DNA of 64,000 nt from Actinomycetota bacterium (GTDB lineage: Bacteria; Actinomycetota; Acidimicrobiia; Acidimicrobiales; Microtrichaceae): NCBI GenBank assembly GCA_016703525.1, contig JADJBW010000012.1, positions 69,318-133,317 of the forward strand, written 5' to 3'. Under the pieces are notes generated by a model. The model saw nothing but the letters and a program-made list of their open reading frames with translations. It was not told where the DNA came from and made no database searches. Made by a program: the position numbers and the translations under genes. Shown in pieces: positions 56,218-64,000 of the stretch. Every line of letters begins with the position of its first letter. Within the stretch, counting starts at the first letter, position 1.

Positions 56218-57533
56218 GCATCGTTGACACGATCGACGAGACCCTCGTTCGTACGCTGCGCATCGAGATCGCCGAGGAACTCTCTGCGAAGGTGCGCACG
56301 CTGGCCGCCGAGGGCAGGCACCTCGACACGGCGGATGAAGAAATGCTCACCCGGCAGCTGATCGGCCATCGCCTCGAACGCCTGGCCTCGATGGCGATTG
56401 CCGAAGGCCGGCACGTGATGACACAGGACGAGGAGGACGAGTTGGCGCGCTCGGTGTTCGACCGCCTCTTCCATCTCGGTCGTCTCCAGCCGCTGCTCGA
56501 CGACGAGTCCATCCAGAACGTCGTCGCCAACGGTCACGACCGGGTGTTCATCGAGTACGCCGGCGGACTCAAGGTCGAAGGACCGCCCGTCGCCGACTCC
56601 GACGACGAGCTCATCGAACAGCTGCGGGAGATCGGTCGGCGCTACGGCCTGTCAGAGCGGGAGTTCAACGCGTCCCGCCCGCAGCTCAATCTCCAGCTTC
56701 CCGACGGCTCGCGCCTCTTTGCCGTCGCGTGGGTGTGCGACCGACCGTCGGTGTCGATCCGGCGGCACCGCTACATGAAGCTCGACCTCTCCGACCTGGT
56801 CGAGCTCGGAGCGATCGACGACGGGCTGGCCTCGTTCCTGTCAGCCGCAGTGCGATCACGCCAGCAGATCATTGTGGCCGGCGCGACCGGCGCCGGGAAG
56901 ACGACCATGCTTCGCGCCCTCGCCGCAGAGATCCCAGCGGCGGAGCGGATCGTGACGATCGAGACCGAGCTCGAACTCGGACTCGACCGGTTCGCCGACA
57001 TCCACCCGGACTGCGTCGCTCTCGAGGCTCGCGAAGCGAACGTCGAAGGCGCCGGCGAGGTCACCGCGGCGGACCTGGTCCGGATGAGCCTGCGGATGAA
57101 CCCCGACCGGGTCATCGTGGGCGAGGTTCGCGGCGACGAGATCGTTCCGATGCTGAACGCGATGAGCCAGGGCAACGACGGCTCGATGTGTACCGTCCAT
57201 GCCGATTCCTCAGCCACCGTCTTCAACAAGATGGCGCTCTACGCGATGCAGTCGCCCGAGCGCCTGCCACTCGAGGCGACCTGCCAGCTGGCAGCGGCTG
57301 CGGTGGACCTCGTCGTCTACATAGCGAAGTCCCGCGACGGTCGCTGGGTGTCGTCCGTTCGTCAGGTCGTCGGCGTGGACGGCTCGCAGGTCATCACCAA
57401 CGAACTGTTCCGGCCCGGCCCCGGCGGCCGAGCAGTCCCAGGGGTGCCTGTCCCCCACGAGCTGGCCGCAGAACTGACCGCGCACGGATGGGATGCGTCG
57501 TTGCACGAACGCCCCGAAGGGTGGTGGCGATGA
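56214..57533 (+). CDS. tadA: Tad pilus assembly ATPase CpaF/TadA (type II/IV secretion superfamily)
   Basis: 439 residues from GTG 56214, with AGGAGG upstream; the longer open frame overlaps the previous gene. Walker A is IIVAGATGAGKTTMLRALAA near residue 222, the Asp box is ERIVTIETELELGLD, Walker B is DRVIVGEVRGDEIVPML near 300, and the His box is GNDGSMCTVHADSS near 322. The N-terminal domain has GRLQPLLDDESIQNVVANGH. It powers pilus extension and possibly retraction in the Tad system. Confidence 0.92.
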   Translation: MSIVDTIDETLVRTLRIEIAEELSAKVRTLAAEGRHLDTADEEMLTRQLIGHRLERLASMAIAEGRHVMTQDEEDELARSVFDRLFHLGRLQPLLDDESIQNVVANGHDRVFIEYAGGLKVEGPPVADSDDELIEQLREIGRRYGLSEREFNASRPQLNLQLPDGSRLFAVAWVCDRPSVSIRRHRYMKLDLSDLVELGAIDDGLASFLSAAVRSRQQIIVAGATGAGKTTMLRALAAEIPAAERIVTIETELELGLDRFADIHPDCVALEAREANVEGAGEVTAADLVRMSLRMNPDRVIVGEVRGDEIVPMLNAMSQGNDGSMCTVHADSSATVFNKMALYAMQSPERLPLEATCQLAAAAVDLVVYIAKSRDGRWVSSVRQVVGVDGSQVITNELFRPGPGGRAVPGVPVPHELAAELTAHGWDASLHERPEGWWR

Positions 57534-58390
57534 CAGCGCTTGTCGTGCTCAGCGTGTTGGGGGTCGGAACCGGATGCTGGCTGGTCGTAAGCGGGTGGAG
57601 CGACGCGGGCTCATCGAGCGACGACGTCCGGCCGCTTCACGCTGCGCGACAAGCTGTGGGAGCGGTCACGGTCCGAGACCGTTGCATTCGCGCCGGCCTC
57701 CTCGCCGTCGCGCTCCTTGTCATCTCACGATGGCCCACCGCCGCTGTCGCCGGAGCGCTCCTCGGTTGGTTCTCACCCGAGCTGTTCGCCAGTCGAGCAA
57801 GTCGGGATGCTGCGTTGGAGCGCACCGAGGCGATCGCCAGCTGGACCGAGATGATGCGCGACACCATCTCTGCGGCGCACGGGCTCGAGGCAGCAATCTC
57901 GACGACCGCTCCGGTTGCGCCCGAACCCATTCGCCCCGAGATCGAACGCCTGGCGCGTGCGCTCAAACACCGATCGCTCACTGATGCCCTCCGCCAGTTG
58001 GCGACCGACCTCGCTCACCCGATCTCGGACCTCGTCGTCGCCTCGTTGAGCGTCGCCGCGAACGGAGCGGTCAAAGACCTCGCCGAACTGCTCGGCATGC
58101 TCGCCGAGTCGGCCCGGGACGAAGCGGCGATGCAGATGCGGGTCGAGGCGTCACGCGCACGGATGCGCACCGCAGTACGGGTCATCACCGGAGTCACCAT
58201 CGCGACGGCCGTCGGCCTTGTCGCGCTCAATCCGACCTACGTCGAGGTCTACGGCACCGTGACCGGGCAGGTGGTCCTGGCCGGAATCGCTGCTGCATGG
58301 GGCGCGGCCTTGTGGTGGCTCGCCTCGATGAGTGGGTTCCGCCAACCCGAGCGCTTCCTCATCGCCGCAGCGGAAGGTAGGGCATCGTGA
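57530..58390 (+). CDS. tadB: Tad pilus membrane protein TadB
   Basis: 286 residues, ATG overlapping the tadA stop. There are helices at the N-terminus (LVVLSVLGVGTGCWLVVSG), near 55, and two at the end (ITGVTIATAVGLVALNPTYV and VLAGIAAAWGAALWWLASM). Between these is a T2SSF-like cytosolic domain (ASWTEMMRDTISAAHGLEAA and DEAAMQMRVEASRARMRTAV). TadB and TadC form the inner-membrane platform. Confidence 0.88.
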   Translation: MTALVVLSVLGVGTGCWLVVSGWSDAGSSSDDVRPLHAARQAVGAVTVRDRCIRAGLLAVALLVISRWPTAAVAGALLGWFSPELFASRASRDAALERTEAIASWTEMMRDTISAAHGLEAAISTTAPVAPEPIRPEIERLARALKHRSLTDALRQLATDLAHPISDLVVASLSVAANGAVKDLAELLGMLAESARDEAAMQMRVEASRARMRTAVRVITGVTIATAVGLVALNPTYVEVYGTVTGQVVLAGIAAAWGAALWWLASMSGFRQPERFLIAAAEGRAS

Positions 58391-59268
58391 ACCACGCCCT
58401 TGCTCTCGGAATCCTGGCCGGGCTCGGCATCATTCTCGTGGCCAGTGGTCTGGTCCCGGCCCGCATGCCACTTGGTGACGCGCTCTACCGGCTCGATGCT
58501 CCCCCGGCGAAACACGTCGGCGACTCCCGCTGGTGGGTCCGCTTGCTCGGCACTTCGCTCGTCGACACGGCGGCTGGCCGCATGGCCACACGATCCGTTC
58601 GTCACGACCTCCGAATTCTCGGGCGATCCCCAGAGGAACACGTTGCTCGACACGTAGCGATGCTGCTCGTCGGCCTCCTGTGGGCACCCGCGACGTTCGG
58701 AATGATGGCAGTGGGCGGAGTCGACGTGTCGTTCGTGCTGCCGCTCTGGGTGTCCTTGGTCTTCGGCATGGTCGCGCTCGCGGTGCCGACGTTGGCAGTG
58801 CGTTCTGAAGCGGCCGAACGGAGGCGAGCATTTCGGCACGCATTCGGTTGCTTCCTCGACCTGGTTGCAGTGCGCCTCGCCGGTGGAGCGGGTGTCGACT
58901 CGGCGTTGTCCGGCAGCGCAGCCGCCGGCGACGGCTGGGCCTTCGCCGAGATCCGCCAGGCGCTCACCGAAGCCCGGCTTCGGGGTGAGCCCTCATGGAG
59001 CGGCCTCGCGTCACTGGGGGACGCCATCGCCGTCCCCGAACTGCAGGAGCTCGCAGCATCCGCCGGCCTCGCCGGCGACGAGGGCGCCCGCGTCCGAGTG
59101 TCGATCGCCTCGAAGGCACGTTCGATCCGCGTGCGCGGTCTCGCCGACGCCGAAGGTGCAGCTCAGTCCGCCAGCGAACGCATGTCGCTTCCGGTCGTGC
59201 TGCTCATGACCGGCTTCATCGTGTTCCTGGGCTATCCCGCGGTCGCCCAAGTCATCAACGGTCTCTGA
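58387..59268 (+). CDS. tadC: Tad pilus membrane protein TadC
   Basis: 293 residues, with GTG/ATG overlap to the tadB stop. It shares the T2SSF layout with TadB: helices near residues 10, 95 and 110, a cytosolic domain with LDLVAVRLAGGAGVDSALSG and SERMSLPVVLLMTGFIVFLG, and a terminal helix ending VAQVINGL. It is the second half of the membrane platform. Confidence 0.88.
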   Translation: MNHALALGILAGLGIILVASGLVPARMPLGDALYRLDAPPAKHVGDSRWWVRLLGTSLVDTAAGRMATRSVRHDLRILGRSPEEHVARHVAMLLVGLLWAPATFGMMAVGGVDVSFVLPLWVSLVFGMVALAVPTLAVRSEAAERRRAFRHAFGCFLDLVAVRLAGGAGVDSALSGSAAAGDGWAFAEIRQALTEARLRGEPSWSGLASLGDAIAVPELQELAASAGLAGDEGARVRVSIASKARSIRVRGLADAEGAAQSASERMSLPVVLLMTGFIVFLGYPAVAQVINGL

Positions 59269-59272
59269 ACCT

Positions 59273-59278
59273 AGGAGG
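59273..59278 (+). promoter_or_regulatory. Strong ribosome-binding site of the pilin gene
   Basis: AGGAGG lies five bases before ATG 59284. It is the only gene in this stretch that does not overlap its upstream neighbour, fitting the need for more pilin than machinery. Confidence 0.7.
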
Positions 59279-59283
59279 AAGAC

Positions 59284-59472
59284 ATGTCCATGATCACCAC
59301 CCTGTGGGCCTACGCAATGGTCCGCGTCGAGATGGCGAAACACGACGAGCGAGGCGAGATCACCGAGAAGGTGATCATCATCGCCATCTTCGCCGCGCTC
59401 GCGATCGCCGTCGGCGCCATCATCGTCGCCAAGGTGACCGGCAAGGCCGAGACGATCAACCTCAACGGCTGA
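59284..59472 (+). CDS. flp: Flp-type pilin candidate
   Basis: 62 residues. A short charged leader (MAKHDERGEITEK) precedes one hydrophobic helix (VIIIAIFAALAIAVGAIIVA) and a small C-terminus. The likely prepilin cleavage is after the Gly in DERG-EITEK, with a Glu at +4 rather than the more usual +5. Size, single helix, strong ribosome site and position after tadC support the major pilin role. A prepilin peptidase gene is not in the window. Confidence 0.75.
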   Translation: MSMITTLWAYAMVRVEMAKHDERGEITEKVIIIAIFAALAIAVGAIIVAKVTGKAETINLNG

Positions 59473-59855
59473 TGGCTCGGCGCGCAGACGAGCGCGGTGA
59501 CGCCACCGTCGAGACGGTCTTGGCGGTACCGGTCCTGCTGTTCCTGATCATGGTCGTGATCCAGGCGGGGCTGTGGTTCCACGGAGCCCAGATCGTGGAA
59601 GCCGCTGCGCAGGAAGGCGCTCTCGCCGGCCGAGTCGAGACCGGGTCACCAGCAGCGGCCGAGGAGCGCGCCCGCGAGTTCGTGACGCGCCTGTCTCCGT
59701 CGATGGCGTCGACGGCCGAAGTAGACGCGTCGCGATCCGATGAGGTCACGCGGGTCGTTGTGTCCGGACGCGTCCAGCAATTGATTCCCGGCCTGCCCCT
59801 CACTGTCAGGGGAATCGCCGAGTCCCCCACCGAGCGTTTCCGAGAAGACCGATGA
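59472..59855 (+). CDS. TadE-like minor pilin
   Basis: 127 residues from ATG 59472, overlapping the pilin stop (TGATG). The TadE signature is ERGDATVETVLAVPVLLFLI near residue 7 (Gly, then Glu at +5, hydrophobic helix), followed by an extracellular domain with AAQEGALAGRVETGSPAAAE. It is probably processed and assembled at the pilus base or tip. Confidence 0.83.
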   Translation: MARRADERGDATVETVLAVPVLLFLIMVVIQAGLWFHGAQIVEAAAQEGALAGRVETGSPAAAEERAREFVTRLSPSMASTAEVDASRSDEVTRVVVSGRVQQLIPGLPLTVRGIAESPTERFREDR

Positions 59856-60265
59856 GTCGCCGAAACGAGCGAGGCTCGGTCAGCGTGGAGCTGGTCCTCC
59901 TCACGCCCGTCCTCGTCGGGCTGATGTGCTTGACCGTCGCGTTCGGTCGCCTCCAGTCGGCACGAGCCGATGTGGAGGCAGCGAGTCGCGCCGCGGCGCG
60001 CGCTGCGTCCTTCGAACGAACTGTGCCCGCCGCTCGCGTCGCCGGACAGCGGGCCGCTCTCGCAGAGCTCGACGCCGGCGGCTACCGGTGTAGCTCGCTG
60101 GTCGTCAGCATCGACACCGGCACGTTCGCCCCAGATGCCACCGTCGGGGCAACCGTGTCGTGCACCGTTCATCTCGCTGACGTCACCGGCATGGGGCTCC
60201 CATCGAGCCACACGATGAGCGCCACATTCAGCGAGCCCATCGACCGCTTCCGGGGCACACGATGA
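59852..60265 (+). CDS. TadE-like minor pilin
   Basis: 137 residues. The prepilin-type N-terminus is NERGSVSVELVLLTPVLVGL, again with Gly and Glu at +5. The outer domain includes ARAAARAASFERTVPAARVA and a Cys pair (YRCSSL and VSCTVHL) that could form a disulfide. It overlaps both neighbours by four bases. Confidence 0.8.
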   Translation: MSRRNERGSVSVELVLLTPVLVGLMCLTVAFGRLQSARADVEAASRAAARAASFERTVPAARVAGQRAALAELDAGGYRCSSLVVSIDTGTFAPDATVGATVSCTVHLADVTGMGLPSSHTMSATFSEPIDRFRGTR

Positions 60266-60675
60266 GGCGCGCTGACGAACGTGGGACCGTCACCGTGTTC
60301 GTGGTGTCCATGACAACGGCACTGCTGCTGGTCGCCGGTCTCGTGTTCGACGGCGGCCGAATCATCGCGGCGAACCGGGAAGCCGACGCAGTAGCCGGCG
60401 CCGCCGCCCGAGCCGGAGTTCAGGGCCTCGACGAATCAGGGATCCGCTCCACCGACGGCGCGCCCATCCTTGCGCCCGAGGCGATCCGCCGCGTCCAGCG
60501 ATACCTCGCCTCGACCGACTACCAGGGCACAGCGACGGTCAGCGGCGAGACGGTGTCGGTCGAGGTCCACCGGCCGCAGACACTCGCCATCTTGTCCCTC
60601 GCCGGACTCGCAACATCCGACATCACCGGCACCGGCAGCGCTCGGGCCGTGCGCTCCGTTGGGGAGAACCCATGA
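60262..60675 (+). CDS. TadG/TadE-like protein of the Tad locus
   Basis: 137 residues. The N-terminus DERGTVTVFVVSMTTALLLV is followed by AGLVFDGGRIIAANREADAV, a motif typical of TadG-like ('pilus assembly, Flp') proteins and their short actinobacterial forms. The helix lacks the Glu at +5, so it may not be cleaved like the two preceding genes. It overlaps the next gene by ATGA. Confidence 0.78.
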   Translation: MRRADERGTVTVFVVSMTTALLLVAGLVFDGGRIIAANREADAVAGAAARAGVQGLDESGIRSTDGAPILAPEAIRRVQRYLASTDYQGTATVSGETVSVEVHRPQTLAILSLAGLATSDITGTGSARAVRSVGENP

Positions 60676-63483
60676 ACCAGTCGAGGCCGTCCACCCTCCG
60701 CCGATCGATGGTCGCTGTCGGTTCGATCATCACCGGCGTGCTGCTCGTCGTCGGAGTTCCGATCGCTCTGTGGCGAATGGTCGGGTGGCCGCTGCCCACC
60801 ACGGTCCCGACACCGGGCGACATCGGCAAGGCGCTCTCGCGCTCCACGGTGTCCGACACCGTCATCATCAAGACGCTCGCGCTCGTGGGGTGGTTCGCCT
60901 GGCTTGCGCTCATGTGGTCACTCGTCATCGAGATCGGGGCGCGGCTGAGCGGGCGGCCGGCACGCACGATGCGGTTCGCCGGTCCATTCCAGGACGTGGC
61001 CCGCCGACTCGTCACTGCGGCGTCGCTCCTCACCGTCACGGCGTCTCCGTTGATGATGCCAAACCCAGCACTTGCAGGGGTCGGCGCACAGGCGCTCATC
61101 GTCGAGCGGAATCCGGTGCTTGCCAGCGCGACCGCTCCGAGGGGCGCGCCCGCCATTGTCCAGGAGGCACCGGGAGCGCCGCCGTCCGCATCGCGTTCCA
61201 ACTATTCAGTCCAACGACGGGACTCGCTCTGGCGAATCGCCGAGTGCCAACTCGGCGACCCCATGCGGTGGCGCGAGATCTGGGACCTGAACCGCGGGCG
61301 GGAGTTCGACGGCGTCGCCTTCACCGACGCGAACCTGATCCGGCCCGGCTGGGTGCTCGATCTTCCACAGTCGCTCATCCCGGTCGCGCCCGGAACAGGA
61401 CGACTCGCCCGCGGCCACCGGCGCCGCGCCCGTAGCGCCACCCACCACCCTCGAATCAGCCGCCGTGATCGAAGCCCCTATCACGATGGCGCCGGCCTCA
61501 TCGGAGAGCAAAGGCGTGACCACGACCGGCCGCCCCTGACCTCGCCACCTCCACGTCGGTTACTTCTACCCCGCAGGCCGAAGCCGGTCGAAGCGTCGTT
61601 GGGGGATTCGGCAGATGACGAAGAGACCGCTGCGCCGATGTTCCTTGGCGGCACGGTGCTTGCCACAGGGCTACTCCTCCTTCTGCGACGCCTCCGCCGA
61701 ACGCAGGCCCGCCGACGTCCCACTGGCGTCGAGCCTCACCGGCCACCCATGACCACTGCGCCGATCGAGACCGCAATCCGGCATGACGCCGACACCGAAC
61801 TCGTCGAGCGACTGTTCACAGCGGCCCGTGCATTTTCTGCTGGCATCGACGGATGCCGCTCCCCGACCTCGCCGCAGCGCGAGTCGCAGGCGCGGAAGTC
61901 GAAATCCTCCTGAGCGCGGCAGCTTCCTCGAACCCGCTGGGGTTCGAAGACCGCGGTAAGCGAAGGGCATTCGCAACAGAAGAAGGGATCTCGACGGCAG
62001 CGCTCGCAGGAATCGCAGGAGACGCAGCGACCCCGTGGCCGACGCTTGTCGCCGCTGGTGGACTCGGGGACGACCTCGTCCTTATCGACCTCGAGAGCGC
62101 TGGCATGCTTACTGTCGATGGGGACCGCGCTGCCGACACCACTCGACGGATCGCAGCGGAACTCGCTGCGTCACCCGCCGCCGAACTCGTCGACATGTTG
62201 GTCCTCGACGACCGCATGGCGCTGACAGCCAGCGACCGCGTCCGTCCGATCGCGACCGTCGACGAAGCCGTGGCCGCCGTGAAGGCCGCGGTCGAGTCGA
62301 CACGGTCGGCCCTCGACCTTCTGGGTATGCCGGACACCCCGACCGCTCGACGACGTCACTCCGCGCAACACGCCTGGGGTGTCACGGTGCTCATCAGTGC
62401 CGCTCCGCTCACACCCACCGACTTCGATCGACTCGCCACCTTGGTGCAACCCCGTTGCGGCGTCGCCGTCGTGGTTCCGGCGGCACGGACGAAGGAGCAT
62501 TGGTCACTGTCTGTCGATGACACGGCCATCCTGCAGCCGCACGGCTTCGAGCTCATGCCGTTTGAGCTGCCAGCGGCAGTGCTCGAGTCGATCGACGCGC
62601 TGCTCGCCGATGCCACGGTGGGCGACGCTGAATCAGCGCTTCTCGGCCAGGCTGACTCCCCGCCGCACCGGAGGAACCCATCCACCTCCCTGAATTCGGG
62701 ACAGCAGTCGATGACGCTGCGGGCGAACCTGAAGTCGAGATTCGAGTACTCGGGCCGGTCCAGGTCCATGGCGTCCCTCCGATCAACCGGCGGAGGGCTG
62801 TGGAGCTCATCGCCCACCTCGCGCTCCACCCGAACGGTGTCACTGGCAGCCAGCTGAAGACCGCGATCTGGCCGGACACGATTCCGAGCCAGGACACGTT
62901 CAACGTGACGGTTCATCGGGCAAGGTCTGGACTCGGAATCAGTCGAGACGGAACCCACCACCTGCCTCACGCCGTCACCAACGGCAGTAGCTACTCCCTC
63001 GGAGCGCACGTCACGAGCGACCTCGCCAGGTTCACCGATCTGGCCGCCCGCTCACGTTCCGCGATCGATCCTGTGGACGAGGCAAAGCTCCTCAAGCAGG
63101 CGCTCGAGTTGCTGCGTGGGCAACCATTCGAGGGATCGCAGGGCTACGAGTGGGCCTACACCGAGGGAATCGTTGTTGAGGCCGAAGCGCTGATCGCCGA
63201 CACGGCCCACCGACTTGCACAGCTCGCCCTCGCATCGGGCGACGCGGCGCTGGCGACCTGGGCCGCCGTCAAAGGGCTGATGGCTGTCCCAGGCAGCGAA
63301 CCGCTCTACCGGGATCGAATGGAAGCGGCACACCTCAATGGCGACCCGGCGGCCGTCGACCGGATCGTCGACGAGCTGTGCCGCTACGTCGAGACGCTCG
63401 ACCCTCTCGACGACCTCCATCCCGACACCATCGAGCTCTGGCACCGAATCGGGCGGCCAGGATCAAGGGGGGCCGCTGGCTAG
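60672..63483 (+). CDS. Large membrane LysM protein with C-terminal BTAD-type regulator domain, frameshifted
   Basis: Consecutive frames join into about 937 residues. The N-terminal part has helices (SIITGVLLVVGVPIALW and LALVGWFAWLALMWSLVIE), a LysM domain (YSVQRRDSLWRIAECQLGD to PGWVLDLPQS), a Pro/Ala/Thr-rich linker and one more helix (LGGTVLATGLLLLLRRL). A domain of unknown type follows (LIDLESAGMLTVDGDRAADT). The last part begins VEIRVLGPVQVHGVPPINRR, the winged helix of SARP/BTAD regulators, then ALELLRGQPFEGSQGYEWAY. Frame shifts lie near 61395, 61545, 61850 and 62680. Similar LysM-BTAD proteins neighbour Tad genes in Streptomyces. A membrane-bound sensor-regulator role is inferred. Confidence 0.72.
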
Positions 63484-63884
63484 CATTTAGCCCATCGGCG
63501 GAGTGTCCGCTTGCGGTTCGTTTTCGGTATCTGGTGCCGAGTCAGGCAACGATTGCTCGGTTCGATCCGCTCTGGCAGTCGGTAGTCCGGCGCATATCGC
63601 CGGATATGAGCGGCTTACCAGAGGAACATCGCTGAGCGAAGTGTGCGCCCGGATCCGGCGGTATGGGACGGTTGCGGTGAGCGTGCTAACGCGCGCCAGA
63701 TCGGTCGCACCGCGCTACGAAGCCGCCAGCGAAACCAAGCCGGGGAGCGGGCAGCCTGTGGGCTACGCGGCGGGAAGTGCGGCAGAGGCAGCGGCGACCT
63801 TGGCTGCGACACCGTCGAGCGTCGAATCCTTGGTGCTCAATCCGCGTGCGACGCCAGCATGGGGCTGACGTCGTTGCAGGTTCT
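63484..63884. other. Region without recognisable gene
   Basis: About 400 bp after the LysM-BTAD gene. Open frames exist on both strands, but none has a convincing start, ribosome site or known motif. One hairpin, TCCGGCG / CGCCGGA with loop CATAT at 63586-63604, lies 100 bp after the stop and lacks a T-tail. Confidence 0.5.
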
Positions 63885-64000
63885 TCAAAGGTCACGCCGT
63901 GCAGTACGGGAATGACGACGGCTCGACAGCAATGCCGCAAGTTCCTTCTCCGCCACACCTTCGGCCTCGATGCTCGCCAGCAGTGCGGGAGTTACCAGAA
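63885..64000 (-). CDS. C-terminal fragment of an unidentified protein, cut by the window edge
   Basis: 37 codons are visible on the minus strand, ending in TGA at 63885-63887. The text ALLASIEAEGVAEKELAALL reads as an ordinary amphipathic helix, followed by a basic tail SSRRHSRTARRDL. Too short to assign. Confidence 0.3.
   Translation of the reverse strand, partial: LVTPALLASIEAEGVAEKELAALLSSRRHSRTARRDL

Noticed and set aside
63920..63995. RHTFG-like text on the plus strand as the end of a second integrase
   Set aside because: Only one short motif fits; no catalytic Arg or Tyr context is present, and the opposite strand reads as a better protein end.

Overview
The window is high-GC DNA from an actinobacterium, most likely a member of the Acidimicrobiia or a relative; that assignment is inferred from gene content and codon style, not from a marker gene. 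Three blocks can be told apart.

Block 1 (1-23.8 kb) looks like ordinary chromosome. It holds a truncated peptide-type ABC binding protein, a LAxTG-anchored SdrD_B-type surface protein, an ATP-grasp protein, a luciferase-like monooxygenase / glutamine amidotransferase / EamA exporter operon, a membrane alpha/beta-hydrolase, glpD, an AlkB-family dioxygenase, an ECF sigma factor with its presumed membrane anti-sigma partner, two ABC exporter pairs, glutamate dehydrogenase, cysM with a Mec-type JAMM protease, smpB, a lipase, a glycosyltransferase and the tmRNA gene ssrA.

Block 2 (about 23.8-52.0 kb) is a genomic island whose left edge is the 3' end of ssrA. A tyrosine integrase is followed by a run of defence genes all on the minus strand. 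In transcription order they are class 1 DISARM (drmD, drmMI, drmA, drmB, drmC), a long SF2 helicase with a C-terminal nuclease-like region, and a Wadjet system (jetA, jetB, jetC, jetD). Two near-identical IS1380-type elements in opposite orientation have inserted into the helicase gene and into jetC. jetC has also lost the segment that should carry its Walker B motif. No second ssrA-type attachment site was found, so the right edge is open.

Block 3 (52.1-64 kb) is a small unknown gene, an HxlR-type regulator, a lipoprotein, and a compact Tad/Flp pilus locus: an exported domain protein, SAF-domain, CpaE-like and CpaF/TadA proteins, TadB, TadC, a pilin, three TadE/TadG-like pseudopilins, and a large membrane LysM-BTAD protein.

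Many island genes and some others are split by single-base frameshifts. The two IS copies act as an internal control: their 10-bp length difference is wholly made of short losses inside G/C-rich runs. Many of the frameshifts are therefore probably sequencing or assembly errors rather than decay. The IS insertions and the jetC deletion do not fit that explanation and look real.
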